Positions 1-11,280 of a DNA stretch of 64,000 nucleotides are shown in pieces; the first letter of the stretch is position 1, and each line of letters starts with the position of its first letter. The notes beneath the pieces were generated by a model, which worked only from the letters and a program-made list of their open reading frames with translations, had not been told where the DNA came from and made no database searches. Source of the DNA: Pogostemon cablin (Eukaryota > Streptophyta > Magnoliopsida > Lamiales > Lamiaceae); the NCBI GenBank assembly GCA_023678885.1, contig CM042994.1:19439073-19503072 (forward strand). The letters run 5' to 3'. The translations under genes and the position numbers were made by a program.

Positions 1-1036
1 ATGCAATGGACTCATATAGGGACTATCACTAATAGGATAAATAATCCCTGCATCTATCCACGTTAGGATTTGCTTCCTAATCACTTCTTGAATAGCGGGA
101 TTCACCCTCTGCTGATTCTGAATATTACTCTTGGCTTCATCTAACAATCTTATTCTATGCATGCAATACGAAGGACTAATTCCTTTCAAATCATCAACAG
201 ACCAACCAATTGCAGACTTATGCATCCTAAGTACATCTAACAATTCCTCAAGTTGATCATCATCAAGGGAAGAAGATACAATTACTGGATATTTTTCATT
301 GTCACCAAGATAAGCATACTTCAAGTGTTCCGGTAGTGGTTTCAACTCCTCTTTCTTCTCTTCTTGAGGTGCATCTGTCCAAAGGCAAGTATTTTCTTGC
401 CCACTTCACCTCTTCAACCTTTGTTCTTTGCGATTCATAACTGTCATCACCCAAATCAAGTAAGTTTTCAAGAAAATCGATACATACCTCATTGGAGAGT
501 TCAACTAGCTCAGTAGTGGGAAAAGTAAGAGACTTCATCAAGCATGTCTCAAGAGGATCCTTGGAAAGAATCAAAGACATGTCTTCATTAACTATCTCCT
601 CCACCACATCAATGATGTGGCACTGCATCTCCATCGGCATCTTCATTGCTTTATCCAATTTAAACAGGACTTCTTCTTTATCCATCCTCAACCGTAGTTC
701 ACCCTTTTGCACATCTATCATGGCTCCAGCAGTAGGAAGGAATGGTCTCCCCAAGATTAAATGAGCATTATCCTTATCATCTTCTATCTCTAGTACCAGA
801 AAATCCACAGGAAAGACAAGCTTTTTAACTTTGACTAGGACGTCTTCGATAACGCCTTTTGAAAACGTAATAGACCTATCCGCTAGCTGTAGAACCACCG
901 ATGTGGGAGTTAACTCCCCCAAACTAAGCCTTTTAAAAGTGGACAACGGCATCAAATTGATGCTTACCCCTAGATCACACAAGGCTCGACGTGCCGGTCC
1001 CTTTCCAATTTCACATAAGATGGTGAAGCTTTCCGA
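1..1036 (-). pseudogene. Athila-like Ty3/gypsy pol fragment: protease and start of reverse transcriptase
   Basis: Read on the minus strand, this encodes a retropepsin-like domain followed by the N-terminal side of a reverse transcriptase, and it runs off the left edge of the window. The protease shows the plant gypsy signature ALCDLGVSINLMP near 970-1000, then the flap-side motif LILGRPFLPTAGAMIDV near 700-760. The RT part (about 1-375) is open without stops and contains LKGISPSYCMH and WIDAGIIYPISDSPY, typical of the segment just before the RT palm. A single frameshift near 360-380 separates the two parts: the protease frame ends at 302 in nonsense while the neighbouring frame continues as EELKPLPEHLKYAYLGDN. 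At its N-terminal side the coding sequence stops abruptly at about 1034, where a TIR element begins, so gag is missing. Retrotransposon remnant, not a host gene. Confidence 0.9.
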
Positions 1037-2052
1037 CCTTTAGGTTTCTTGCAAAACGCACCCAATGGGCAGGAGAGGGTTGTCCGACATGCGACATGGC
1101 GCTGACCTTTGCTACGTTCAGATTTGAGTTTATCGCAGAAAAAACTCCAACATTTACTTAAATTGCGATTTAATCCCAACCTTTGAGATTTTGGTAAAAA
1201 TGACCATCAAATTTTTATTTTTTATTTTAAATTGCACCCATTATATTTTATATTTAAAATTTAAATTCTAAAAAATTATTAACTAAAATAATAAATTTAT
1301 TTTAATTTTTATAATATTTTATTCATTATAAATTTTTTTATAATTTATAAAATCAAAGTATTCTTGAATACGTCTTAAGATTTTTTTGTGATTTTATGTT
1401 ATATTTAATATGACAATATATATATATATAAATATTTAGATGAAAAAAAATTATACAAAAATAGTTTATAATTCATGTAAACTTAATTTATAAACTCATA
1501 GTTTTATATGGACAAAAAATATTATTAATTATACAAAGTTTTATGTACTCCCTTTGCCCATTTTAATATTTATATATTTTTATTTTTTGCGTCTTATTTC
1601 AATCTTTACGTTTACCTTTTTGGCATATGACCCACCTAAAATAATTAATATATTATTATGGGACCCACATACAATAATAATACACTTACATTAAATATTA
1701 TATCTTTAAAGTCAATATCCATTAAAATACTATATTCCTTACGTAAGCATTGAAAAAAAACGTAAGCATTAAAATGTAAGTTTTAAATATTACATAATAA
1801 TTTTTGAGAATATAATTTTAATATAAAATATAATTTTTTATTAGATTGGTGCAATTTAAAAAAAAATAAAAAAAATTAATGGTTATTTTTACCAAATTTT
1901 CAAAGGTTGGGATTTATTTGCAATAGAAATAAAAGTTGAATGCTTTTTTTGCAATAAACTCAAAGTAGACGTGGCAAAGGTCAATGCCACGTCAGACGTC
2001 GGACAACCATCTCCTATCCTTTGGGTACGTTTTACTCGAAACTTAAAGGTCG
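1034..2052. mobile_element. Non-autonomous Mutator-like TIR element
   Basis: The two ends are long inverted copies of each other. The left arm (1034 to about 1280) starts CGACCTTTAGGTTTC and continues through GGTTGTCCGAC, GGC.CTGACCTTTG and AATCCCAACCTTTGA. The right arm (about 1798-2052) reads as its reverse complement and ends AAAGGTCG. About 250 bp of imperfect TIR around an AT-rich core of some 500 bp, with no open frame, fits a non-autonomous MULE. The left end abuts retrotransposon coding sequence exactly, as an insertion would. A convincing 9-bp target duplication was not found (GAAGCTTTC on the left against GAATTTTTT on the right), so the superfamily call rests on TIR length only. Confidence 0.7.
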
Positions 2053-2061
2053 AGAATTTTT

Positions 2062-2130
2062 TTTACAATTTCTCAAAGGTTGGGATTTATTTACATTAAA
2101 AGTAAAAGATTGGTTTTTTTTCAATTAACT
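2062..2130. repeat. Extra partial copy of the MULE TIR inner segment
   Basis: Immediately outside the right end of the 1034-2052 element, the string CTCAAAGGTTGGGATTTATT and the following T-rich stretch ending AATTAACTC repeat the inner part of the right TIR (about 1896-1970) in the same orientation. There is no counterpart outside the left end. It may be a tandem duplication of the arm or the relic of an abutting second copy. Confidence 0.55.
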
Positions 2131-2181
2131 CTTTTAAAGAACTCAAACTTTATTATATTGGGTGATATATATTAAATAATA

Positions 2182-2454
2182 CTCCCTCCATCGCAACTTC
2201 AACTTCACACTTTTCGTTTTGATCCGTCCCAAATTCAACTTCGCACTTCCATAAAAGGAAAAAGCAACAAACTAATATCCCTCAAACATACTTTAATTTC
2301 AAATTTGTCATCACCTTTTTAACACACATAACATACTTTATCATTTATTTATTATTCAAAAATACCATACTACCCTTAAAAGTAAGTCAAAAAGTAACTT
2401 TTCTTAAACTCCGTATCTACAGTACATGTGAACTTGAATTTGAGACGGAGGGAG
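2182..2454. mobile_element. Stowaway-like MITE
   Basis: A 273-bp element begins CTCCCTCC and ends GGAGGGAG, with TA on both sides (2180-2181 and 2455-2456). This is the terminal sequence and target duplication of Stowaway/Tc1-mariner MITEs. The inverted similarity goes further inwards: AACTTCAACTTCACAC on the left against GTGAACTTGAATTTGAGACGG on the right. No coding capacity. Confidence 0.88.
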
Positions 2455-2456
2455 TA

Positions 2457-3224
2457 ATAAAATTACAGTTAGATTTGTACAAGCACATTGAAATAATACT
2501 TATGTAATAATATCATGCAATTATGTAAATATTCGTATATGAGATTGGGAAAATTTTGGAATTTTTTTTTTCAGATTTTTCACTTTTCACAAATTTAACA
2601 TCACAAATATGAAAGTTTTTTTATAAGGACTTAGTTAGAGATATATAAAAATAACGACATATTTACATATTACACTTCATTTCACATATATTCAATATTT
2701 AAAGAGCTCAATCCACTTGTTAAGAAAATACACTATAGTGAAAAAAGTTGCCGCCACCACACTAACGAAGAAACTAACATTAACGAAGAAAGTCATAGGT
2801 GGATTCTGATGGCGGAAAAGCGTCACTCTCAAACTCAAAAATACTCCCATGTCAATCGTTAATCTATTAGACTTATAATATAACTATTCATTTTATATAC
2901 AAATGAATATCTTATTATCAATCTATTTATTTGCTTTTTGCACGCCAATTAAGGGGTACAAATTGTTCAAAATAACAACAAATACCTCCAACTCACTAGA
3001 TTATAAAAATACACAAATTAATACAATTTCTAACAAATATACTACTCTAAAATCTCATTTGCAATTAATTATTTTATTAATAATTTATACTATAAATAAA
3101 AATGGATAATATTTGGTGGGGTTGTCATTTCTAAATATATTACTTTTTCAAACTATTATTATTTTTAAAGAGTTATGGTTATATTACTATTACAAAATCT
3201 GTAAGAGGGTCTTACCCAACTATA
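2457..3224. other. AT-rich intergenic DNA
   Basis: No coding signature, TIR or LTR boundary could be recognised. The only departure from AT-rich sequence is a more GC-rich patch at about 2748-2830 (TTGCCGCCACC ... GATGGCGG). Small open frames here have no family resemblance. Confidence 0.5.
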
Positions 3225-3515
3225 GATGGCCATATGCCAACCACAAGAAATCTACTGTCGGCAACAAGTACAGCATACGAATTTTTGATAGATAAAATCA
3301 TGCCCAAATCCTATACAAACCATTGCGTGCTTCGGTTCTGTATATAGGCCTATATTGACATCTTCACGTTCTTGATTCGTATTCCGGCACATAAAAGTGT
3401 ATGGTTTACCCACATGCCAACCACAAGAAACCTACTATCGGCAATAAGATGTTCCAGTCTTACCAAGTTTTGGATGGACACATGCCAACCACAATAAAAC
3501 TACTATCATCAGGTT
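3225..3515. repeat. Three dispersed copies of a 35-40 bp unit
   Basis: The unit CATGCCAACCACAAGAAA.CTACT.TCGGCAA.AAG occurs at about 3230-3269, 3411-3449 and 3479-3515, all in the same orientation; the third copy is the most diverged. Spacing is uneven (about 180 and 70 bp). Shared short flanks (GATGG before two copies, TACCCA before the others) suggest local duplication of a larger segment. Function unknown. Confidence 0.6.
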
Positions 3516-5020
3516 ATGATAATATATTTGCCAAAATTAGTTCAATTGATTTTTATTACTCATTATTCTTTTCCTTGTCTATTTTCTCAGTATTTTATTA
3601 TGGATAATATTTTAGTTGTATAATGATTACTAATTAATATGTTTCCTCAATTTAACTATAAGAGTTATTAAATATCAAATTTTATCTCCTCCAACAAGGA
3701 GAATAGATTTAATTCTCTTGTACATGCGACATCTAAATTACTCTCCACACTTATTTTATTCCCTAACTATATGTTTTAACACTACAGGATTTGTGAAAAT
3801 TAATTTACAAAATATCACACCCAAATGAGATTACAGAAATCAATCTACTAAGTGAGGTCACTAAATTGCTCTCAAACCCAAGATTCATTTTGGTTGGAAT
3901 GTACATACAATAGAAGTCGGAGAGGCTTAATATGGATCCGGAACTAAATTTGTAAATTTGGTTGAATTTGTTGATCGTTATGGAAAGGGTCCGTGTTTGG
4001 GGATATCTTTACATAAACTACTCCTTTGTTCAACAAAATCAACTATTATGCTACAGACTGCTCCAGAAATGATAGATCCAGAAGTATGTTGTGCATGGCA
4101 CAATCAACACCTTCATAGGGTCACATTTTCTTGGAAAATTCAAAAAAATGCTGAATTTTCCAAATTTTGGAAAATTTAGAAAAATTTCTGAATCGCTTGA
4201 CAATAAACATGATGGTAAAGGAAATTTTATGTTGTTTTCATGACCTATCTTCATAAAATATAGATTTTACAAATTGTGATGTGTCAAGATTAGGTTATTA
4301 GGGTTTTTTTTTTAATTTTGTGAGGGGTCAGTTTAGATTGCTAGGGCATTTATAATTTTTAAATTTTGTGAGATGATAATTTACTATTAAGACATATATG
4401 ACAACTTTTTTTTCTATTTTTAAATAGTATATAATATTCTATTTATATATGTCTATAAAAATTGCAATGAATAAGTTATGAAAATGTTTAATAAAATACA
4501 TGCTTCGTAAAATAAATAAATTTATTAATTATAAAAATGTTAGATAATTTCTATATTTGTTTACAAAATTTATGTCTATGATATCATTTACTATATTAAG
4601 TACATATATATGTAAAATCATTTTACATATAATTTTGAATTTTTAATAATTAATAAGGTAAGTTCTAAATATATATCATCTCTGATTATACATATTTACA
4701 TTAAGAATGGATAAAATCATTTAAGTTCATACAAACTTCAATAAGTAGCATAAGTTTTTTTTCCAAAACTTAATTTCATCACCTTATTAAGTTTTTCTTT
4801 TTTGTTTTTTTTTTTATTTTGGAATTTGATAATTGATATATACAAACCTACACATCGGATCTTCTGTGTCATTTTCATGCATCATCTTGTGTGTCACACG
4901 TTAAATAATTGACACGTAAGAGATGAAATAAACTCAATGCTCCTAGGATTTAAGCATTCCTAAATATGGTATAGTTTCCCTCTTTCTCATACGTATCATC
5001 CATCCAACGATATGGCTCAT
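3516..5020. other. AT-rich intergenic DNA, left flank of nested cluster
   Basis: No gene, LTR or TIR was recognised. There are A/T homopolymers and a short GGAAAATTCA/TTTTCC self-complementary stretch near 4130-4180. The sequence up to ...GGCTCAT at 5020 is the pre-insertion left flank of element D; the right flank resumes at 23718 (GATACACC). Confidence 0.5.
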
Positions 5021-5028
5021 GAGATTGT

Positions 5029-6269
5029 TGTTGGCGTTCGATCATTTGATTAACGTGTGAACCGTTAGGGTTTCACACGATTCTATATAAGCGGAAGAAA
5101 GAACATCAAATTATATTACCTTTCACCATGGTATGTTGAAGAGAGAATTAATTCTCGCCGGCAGCATGCGCGATCTCACCGTTTTGGACATAACTCCCTC
5201 ATCCAATCTACGATTTGAGTGATCTACACATCAAAATGGTCCTCTCTTCCGTGGATTTCCAACGGTGTATCACATGACTAGTTTTAAGTTCCAAACGATT
5301 AAAAACAAATTGTAGAAGTTGACGATGAGGTTGTTGAAAATAACCTCTTGATCTTCTGCTATATTCCCAAGTCCAATTTTGACGTCGTGTGGGCGACGAT
5401 CCTCAAGATCCTCTCATTGGGCCTCCATTGGGCTTAAGTATCCAAGTTTAGCCCAAAACTTATACTTAAATCCAATAATAATAATATATTCCACTAAAAT
5501 ATTATTACTGCACTGCCGCTCTAATCCCATAATTACGTTATGGGCTCCTTCTTATTATGAGCTCGACAATCTCCCCGTATTTAAGATATACAATATTCAT
5601 TAATTAATTAAGTTACTGATAACTCTATTAATTAATATCTCATCCAAGAGTAGTACCACTTAATCTCATTATCATGCTGGAATAAATTCACCTGCAGGGT
5701 TTACATGATAATCCTTATGAGCTTCTCAAGAGAATATCATCAACCTATTTTATTGGACACGGTTTCCTTCTACAATTAACAGCACACCATAGAAACAACA
5801 TTATCTCCCAAGTTACCAAGTTTGTTTATTTAATTACATGTAAATCACACACATTGATGAATCAAAGAAATACGTACTGCCTAACGTATCGAGGTTATTG
5901 TATAAGGATTAAAAGCACGAACATCCATAATAACTGAGATCTCAAGCGGACTGCTCAATACACATAAAGTGCACTAACGTGATTCTATAGTCAAGACAAA
6001 CTAATACCAAATCACACTACAACTATCTTGATAGAGAGTCCCCGTCTATCTCTGTTGTGAGCATCTGTTTATACTTTATAAGGAAACCGAAAATATGATC
6101 TTCCACGTGTTATCGTACAACATATTATCTATAGTATAAAGTAAGTGAAATATTGCATCGGACATATAAATGAATTATAAGATGCAATCATTTGATCAAT
6201 GGTTCTCATTTCAAATATTTTTAAAACATCGTTCAAACTAAAGCTAGGCTTTTAATATACAATCCAACA
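5029..6269 (-). repeat. Copia-1 3' LTR
   Basis: It aligns along its length with 11281-12578 and its continuation. Against the other copy it lacks roughly 115-130 bp after GATCCTC near 5405, the segment that contains the TATATAAG box in the 5' LTR, so this copy has probably lost its own promoter. Its 5140-5265 part holds the CGATCTCACCGTTTTGG module also seen in gypsy-like LTRs. Confidence 0.88.
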
Positions 6270-6282
6270 ATCTCCCACTTCT
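6270..6282 (-). other. Copia-1 polypurine tract
   Basis: On the minus strand the bases just before the 3' LTR read GAAGTGGGAGAT followed by TGTTGG, the usual plant copia plus-strand primer site. Confidence 0.8.
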
Positions 6283-6289
6283 ACTAAAA

Positions 6290-8780
6290 GATTTTGCTGC
6301 CATGTCTACTACCATACATCTGATTTTCACTCCCACTACATGACCATCAAAAGCTTTCACCTTAAGGTCCTTGTAAAGAGATTTACTAGGTTATCATCCG
6401 ATGCAATCTAGGTGACAACAACCTTCCCCTCATCATACGAGTTCTTATAACATGTGGTAGTTGTTCTCAATGTGTTTAATTGCATTGGACTCATGATTCT
6501 TTCAAGTTTGCAATTGGACCATTATTATCACAATAAATTGTGATACCCTTGGGCAAACTTAGAAACCACATCCAAGTCCATCACGAAGTTTCTAAAGTCA
6601 TACAGATACCTTGACTGCCTCAGAGGCTCCAATTTAGCATCTTTCCATGGCGCAGTCCGAAATATATTAAACACATAACCTTGAGGTGGATTTACTGTCG
6701 TCATACCTGACTTGAAAAAATCAAATCTACGTAATCCACAAGAAGTAATGAATATGTCTGGTAAGCCTATATATAATTTTCAGTCCTTCTCCAGCACTTC
6801 AACGTCTTACCGCAGTTCATCACTCTTATTCTGAGTTACGTTGATATCAACTCTGCATGCTACAGCAAAACAGATATCCTTTCTCTTGCATAGCATTCAT
6901 TAGATTAAGCTTCCTTATTCGTCGAAGCATAAGGACCCGCCTTCATCACCTTTATCTTCTTTTATGTCTTCAAGACAGATTTCCTTAGATAAATTCATAT
7001 GCTAAAATGAGTAAGGATTGTATCATTTCATGAAGCTTGAGATAAGCACAACATTCTTTCTTGTGATCTGAATCACCATGATTACAAGAATATATTTTGC
7101 TTCTCGTAAGTCCTTTATTTCATATTACTTTATGAACCATACTCATATGCCTGACAATACACTTTCATTGTCTCTAATGAGCAAGATACTATCTAAATAT
7201 AGTACAAGAAATACCACCACATTTCCGTCAATCTTCTTAATACACAAGACCCATTTGAGCATTGATTAAATTCATATCACTAGATTTCCTCATCAAAATA
7301 GATGCTCCAAGATCTTGAAGCTTGCTTTAGTCCATCGCTAGACAATTTTAAGCTTATACTCAAAATACTCTTAGCTCTTTGCAATGAATCACTCTGGTTG
7401 TTTCAAATAGATGTTTTTTTCCAAACTTTCAATCACGAAAGTTGTCTTGAAATCTATTTGTTATACCTCATATTTCAATATGTGCAGTATTAAAAGAATT
7501 CGGATCGACTTAAACTTAGCTACCAGTGAAAAGGTTTCTTCATACTCGAACTCACCATTCTTTCTCAGTGTACCTTTATGCAACAAGCTTGTTTCAAAGT
7601 GTCAACTTATTGACTGATCCTCTTTTATTTTGTAGAGAAACTTCAAATGGCTTTCACATCATTTCACGATTCTACAAGCTATCTAGATCTAATTTAGAAT
7701 CCATAGATTCAATTTCAAAAATTATTGCACTTTGCTAAAATTCCACAATTCTATCTTGCAGTGCTTCGTCATACCTATGGGCCGATTTAATGTTTACTAG
7801 GGACTAAGTCTCACGAATCTCCCAAAATATAAAATTTTCAAGGTTGTAGAACAACCCTCCCACTACGACAAAGCACTATACACAATTTTGTATCAGACGT
7901 ATCAAGCATTGCAGTTTTCTTGTGGTATATCCTCTTGTACAATTGGTACTATACTTTATGTTTTCCTCTCACTTCCTTTAGAACAATTCATACATGGATT
8001 TGTGTTTTATAACATAGTCCTTTTCTAAAAAAATAGTATTCGTGTTAACAATCACCCTTTGATCTTTTGGACTATCAAATAAAACACCCTTAATTAATCT
8101 AGGATATCCCACAAACAAACAAATATCCTTACAGCATGCTGTTTTTAGGGCATACCCATAAATGAATTTAGTAATTCCAAATAACTCATCATCTATCTAA
8201 TAATTTCCATAAGAGTCATATCCTTCTTTTCGCCACACCAGTCGGTTGGAGTTAGCCCGGTGTTGACAACTTGGAATTCAATCACAACCTCTGATAGCTC
8301 CTGAACTATCCTAATAGGTACTCACCACCACGATTAAATCATAATGACTTGATATATATTCGATGACCGTTCACCGCATGAGCCATGCACTTTTAAATTA
8401 ATCATAGTACTCAGACTTGCAGTGCATCAAATAATATCTAACCACCTCTCATAGGGATAATTTAAGATTGCATAAATCAGAATAAACCAATTCCAACATA
8501 TCTTTGGCTCTACACCATTTTGCCTTGAAAAGTCAATCATAACCTAGTCTCAGAAGCCAAAGGTATGTTTGGTTCATATCCAAAGGTTTCTTTATCTTAT
8601 TAGAATTAGAAGACGTGTTATCATTACTATTTGTTGCATCCGTGGGATAAACATGATTTATGAGTGTATAAATTTTTACCAACATATCATAACAAATTAT
8701 AGCTCCATCTCTCATCGTTATGACCATGTCATTTAAATGAAATGGAGTATCCATCCGTATATGCATAGAAACTGAAATAA
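6290..8780 (-). pseudogene. Copia-1 pol remnant (GAG-pre-integrase, integrase, RT, RNase H)
   Basis: The domain order on the minus strand is that of Ty1/copia pol, but no continuous frame survives. From high to low coordinates: the GAG-pre-integrase motif NQTYLWLLRLGYD (about 8533-8575); RAKDMLELVYSDLC of the integrase start (about 8470-8520); KDICLFVGYPR and FDSPKDQRVIVNTNTIFLEK of the integrase C-terminal part (about 8020-8130); scattered RT pieces; and near 6360-6420 a relic of the terminal LADPFTK-type RNase H motif, here DDNLVNLFTKTL, about 100 bp before the purine tract. Many stops and frameshifts. Several AT-rich open frames in the region are chance. Confidence 0.75.
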
Positions 8781-10204
8781 AATTCTTTCTATGAAAACGT
8801 ACGTAAAGATAATTTTCTCAAAATAAAACATTTATTCCTATCAGAAGATAAATAAACAACTCCTACTGCAGCTCCCACTACTTTCGTAGATTATCCATGT
8901 ACTCAATAATCTCATCATCAATTTGTTGCACGCTTTTAGTGATTCTAGTATCTACACACAACGTGTCAGTAGATGTCATCACTAATCATACTTCAACAAC
9001 TAGTGAATGAGATACTAACCTTGTTCACATCTTGATGAAATTGGCTTTCTTTCGTCATATGTTTTGTCAGAAGTTTTTTCTCGAAAACAGCCTCATGTAA
9101 TTCAGGTGAAACTTGCTCAAAACATCTAAACAAATTATGGAGAATAAAACTAACCTAGGTTCCTCTTCAATTTCTACTCTAATTATTTCCAATTCGTTCA
9201 TCAATTCAACCATGACCTCCCGCCTATCAACCTTACTTAGGTATCCGAAGAGTTGCATGAGACCATCATATTTCTATGAACCTCTCACCTCTCTACTAGA
9301 CACTTTAATAGACATCATAGGACATTCTTAGTGAGAACACATATGTTTTCTTAAGCAGTAAAAATCGAAACCAAGATTCTTTTCTAATTATCTAATTTTA
9401 GACCAGTAAATATAATTTCTTTTAGTTAACAATAAGTGAAATAAACTATTTGAAAATACAGAGAATCACATAAATAAATACACCGATCAAATCTTCGAAA
9501 TTATCCATTTATATTATTTCCATCAAAATAATATAAAAATAAAATTCACCTACATCTCAAGCACCGAGAGTCTGCATGCCACGCTAGTGTGGAAGTATAC
9601 AAACTCAAACATTTACAAGAGATGATTTTACCCATTAATTTCATTCGTCAACCTAACTTTATGACAAAATAATTGATAGTCGGTTCCTCTTTAGCCATGC
9701 AAATAATAGCAATGACTCCGTTGGGGAGGATAATTGTTACTTACACCTAAGTGTATACCATTATTTGATCCCAAGTTCATTGCGCAAGCTTATGTCCCTT
9801 ACAGTTGGAGAAGTACTCACGCTCTTGAATAACTTCCTTCAATCATCATAAAGAAGTTTGTTCTAGTGATCCGTGAATAAACTCATCCATTGTGGAGGAA
9901 GGTCTATTGCCAACACGTAAGTTTACTCACATCACTTACAAACTAATAATGGAGGCCGCGGGAATTAATTATCAATCTCCTCTCCCACTTAGTTATTTAA
10001 CACAGAGTGTTTTTACATGCATATAATTTTTAAAATAAAATATGCAACATAGCATGCTCCTATTACACCAAATAAGGCAGTAAATCACAGAGAATTATGT
10101 ATTACATATATAACAATAATCAGATAATCAAATTAGAATTATGAACAGTTATACAATACCAAATTTGATTGTTCGCCACCAATCACGAATATCAGCAAAG
10201 ACTT
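8781..10204 (-). pseudogene. Copia-1 gag region, strongly decayed
   Basis: By position between leader and pol this should be gag. Minus-strand translation near 9067-9330 gives LMQLFGYLSKVDRREVMVEL and a following LSKFHLNYM, loosely like the central copia gag region, but no zinc knuckle (CX2CX4HX4C) was found. Stops are frequent. Assignment rests mostly on position. Confidence 0.35.
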
Positions 10205-10442
10205 ACAGATTATCAAATTTTTGAAAATTTTTTAGATTATCAAAATTTTGAAACAATCAATATCGACCGTCGATATCATCCAGATTATCAAAATCATCGA
10301 TATCGACCCTATTAACAAATTTTTAAAAAACTTCCAGATTACCAAAATTTCTAAACTATCAATATCGTCGATATCGTCCAAATTATCAAAATCATCGATA
10401 TCAACTTTTACCAGATTATCGAAATAATCGATATCAATAAAC
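10205..10442. repeat. Degenerate tandem repeat rich in CGATATCG
   Basis: Units of very roughly 35-70 bp contain AGATTATCAAAAT, then ATCGATATCGA or a variant. The core ATCGATAT or TCGATATC appears at least six times in about 240 bp and is itself palindromic. It lies in the leader/gag boundary of copia-1. The aspartate- and isoleucine-rich minus-strand frame across it is an artefact of the repeat. Confidence 0.65.
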
Positions 10443-10539
10443 AACCATATATAACAATAATAGATAATTAAATCAATTATGGCAATTATATATCACGAAT
10501 TAAATCTTCACTAAATAAGGAAGTCTTGTCCGACACTCC

Positions 10540-11110
10540 AGCTGTTGAACTGATGCCTTACGCAACAAGCAGGATTACTAGCGCCCTAAGTCGTTCATTA
10601 TCATAGATTGCCTTGTGCAGCTGGCTAGGCACCCTGCACGACTCGTGCAGCTGATCAGCATGATGTGTGCCGAACCCACGTAGTCGCCGCTCGCTATCGA
10701 TGCGTGCAAGCCAGACAGTCACTCTAACACCGGTACAACTCATACCATGTATCATGTAGCTTCCGAACGCCTTCGATGTCTGTCTAGCCGTACTCCGTGC
10801 TGCGTCACGCTTACCTCTACTTCCTGCCAGCATGACTCGTGCCGGCCATTGTCTGTAGTCATGCCGATGAAGCTTCCAAGTCGTGCCACAGCCTCGTTGC
10901 TCATCCAACGTCATCCACTTATTGTGCGTGCTAGGTTACTACTTGTCAGCGTCGCACGACCCATGCACACCTGCCGCACACCGTCATTTCTCCGTTGGCA
11001 CGACTTGAACCAACCTTGGGCACAACTCATGCACCTGGTATTTCCACCCAGCCGTCTGTAGCTACTGCTCATGCCATCATACGTCGCCGCATGCACTGCG
11101 GTGTGTCACA
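10540..11110 (-). other. GC-rich leader segment of copia-1
   Basis: This part between the primer site and gag is far richer in G+C than anything else in the window. It repeats the words GCACGACTCGTGCA, GCACGACCCATGCAC, GCATGACTCGTGCC and GGCACAACTCATGCACC at uneven spacing. Open frames exist on both strands (118 and 104 codons) but overlap each other, contain the repeated words and match no family I recognise, so I do not call them genes. Confidence 0.6.
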
Positions 11111-11267
11111 CCAATAGTTTCCCGCTCATCATCAAAATTCATCGACGACAATCATACAAATGTATCAGGATAGAGTATTGAACAAAAAACAATGATTTTT
11201 AAATAGTAGTACATGTTTGCGATACAAACCCTAGCCTAACGTTTCACTCTTCTTCACGAAACTATAA

Positions 11268-11278
11268 CTCCGATACCA
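11268..11278 (-). other. Copia-1 primer binding site
   Basis: The minus strand reads TGGTATCGGAG two bases after the 5' LTR end. Plant copia elements use TGGTATCAGAG, matched to initiator tRNA-Met; one base differs. Confidence 0.82.
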
Positions 11279-11280
11279 AT

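Noticed and set aside
10232..10444. Asp/Ile-rich frame resembling a calcium-binding or acidic protein
   Set aside because: Produced by the ATCGATATCGA repeat; all frames of such a repeat look regular.
10558..11096. Long overlapping open frames on both strands (118, 104 and 61 codons)
   Set aside because: They lie in the GC-rich leader of copia-1, where stop codons are rare by composition; no family resemblance and the strands shadow one another.
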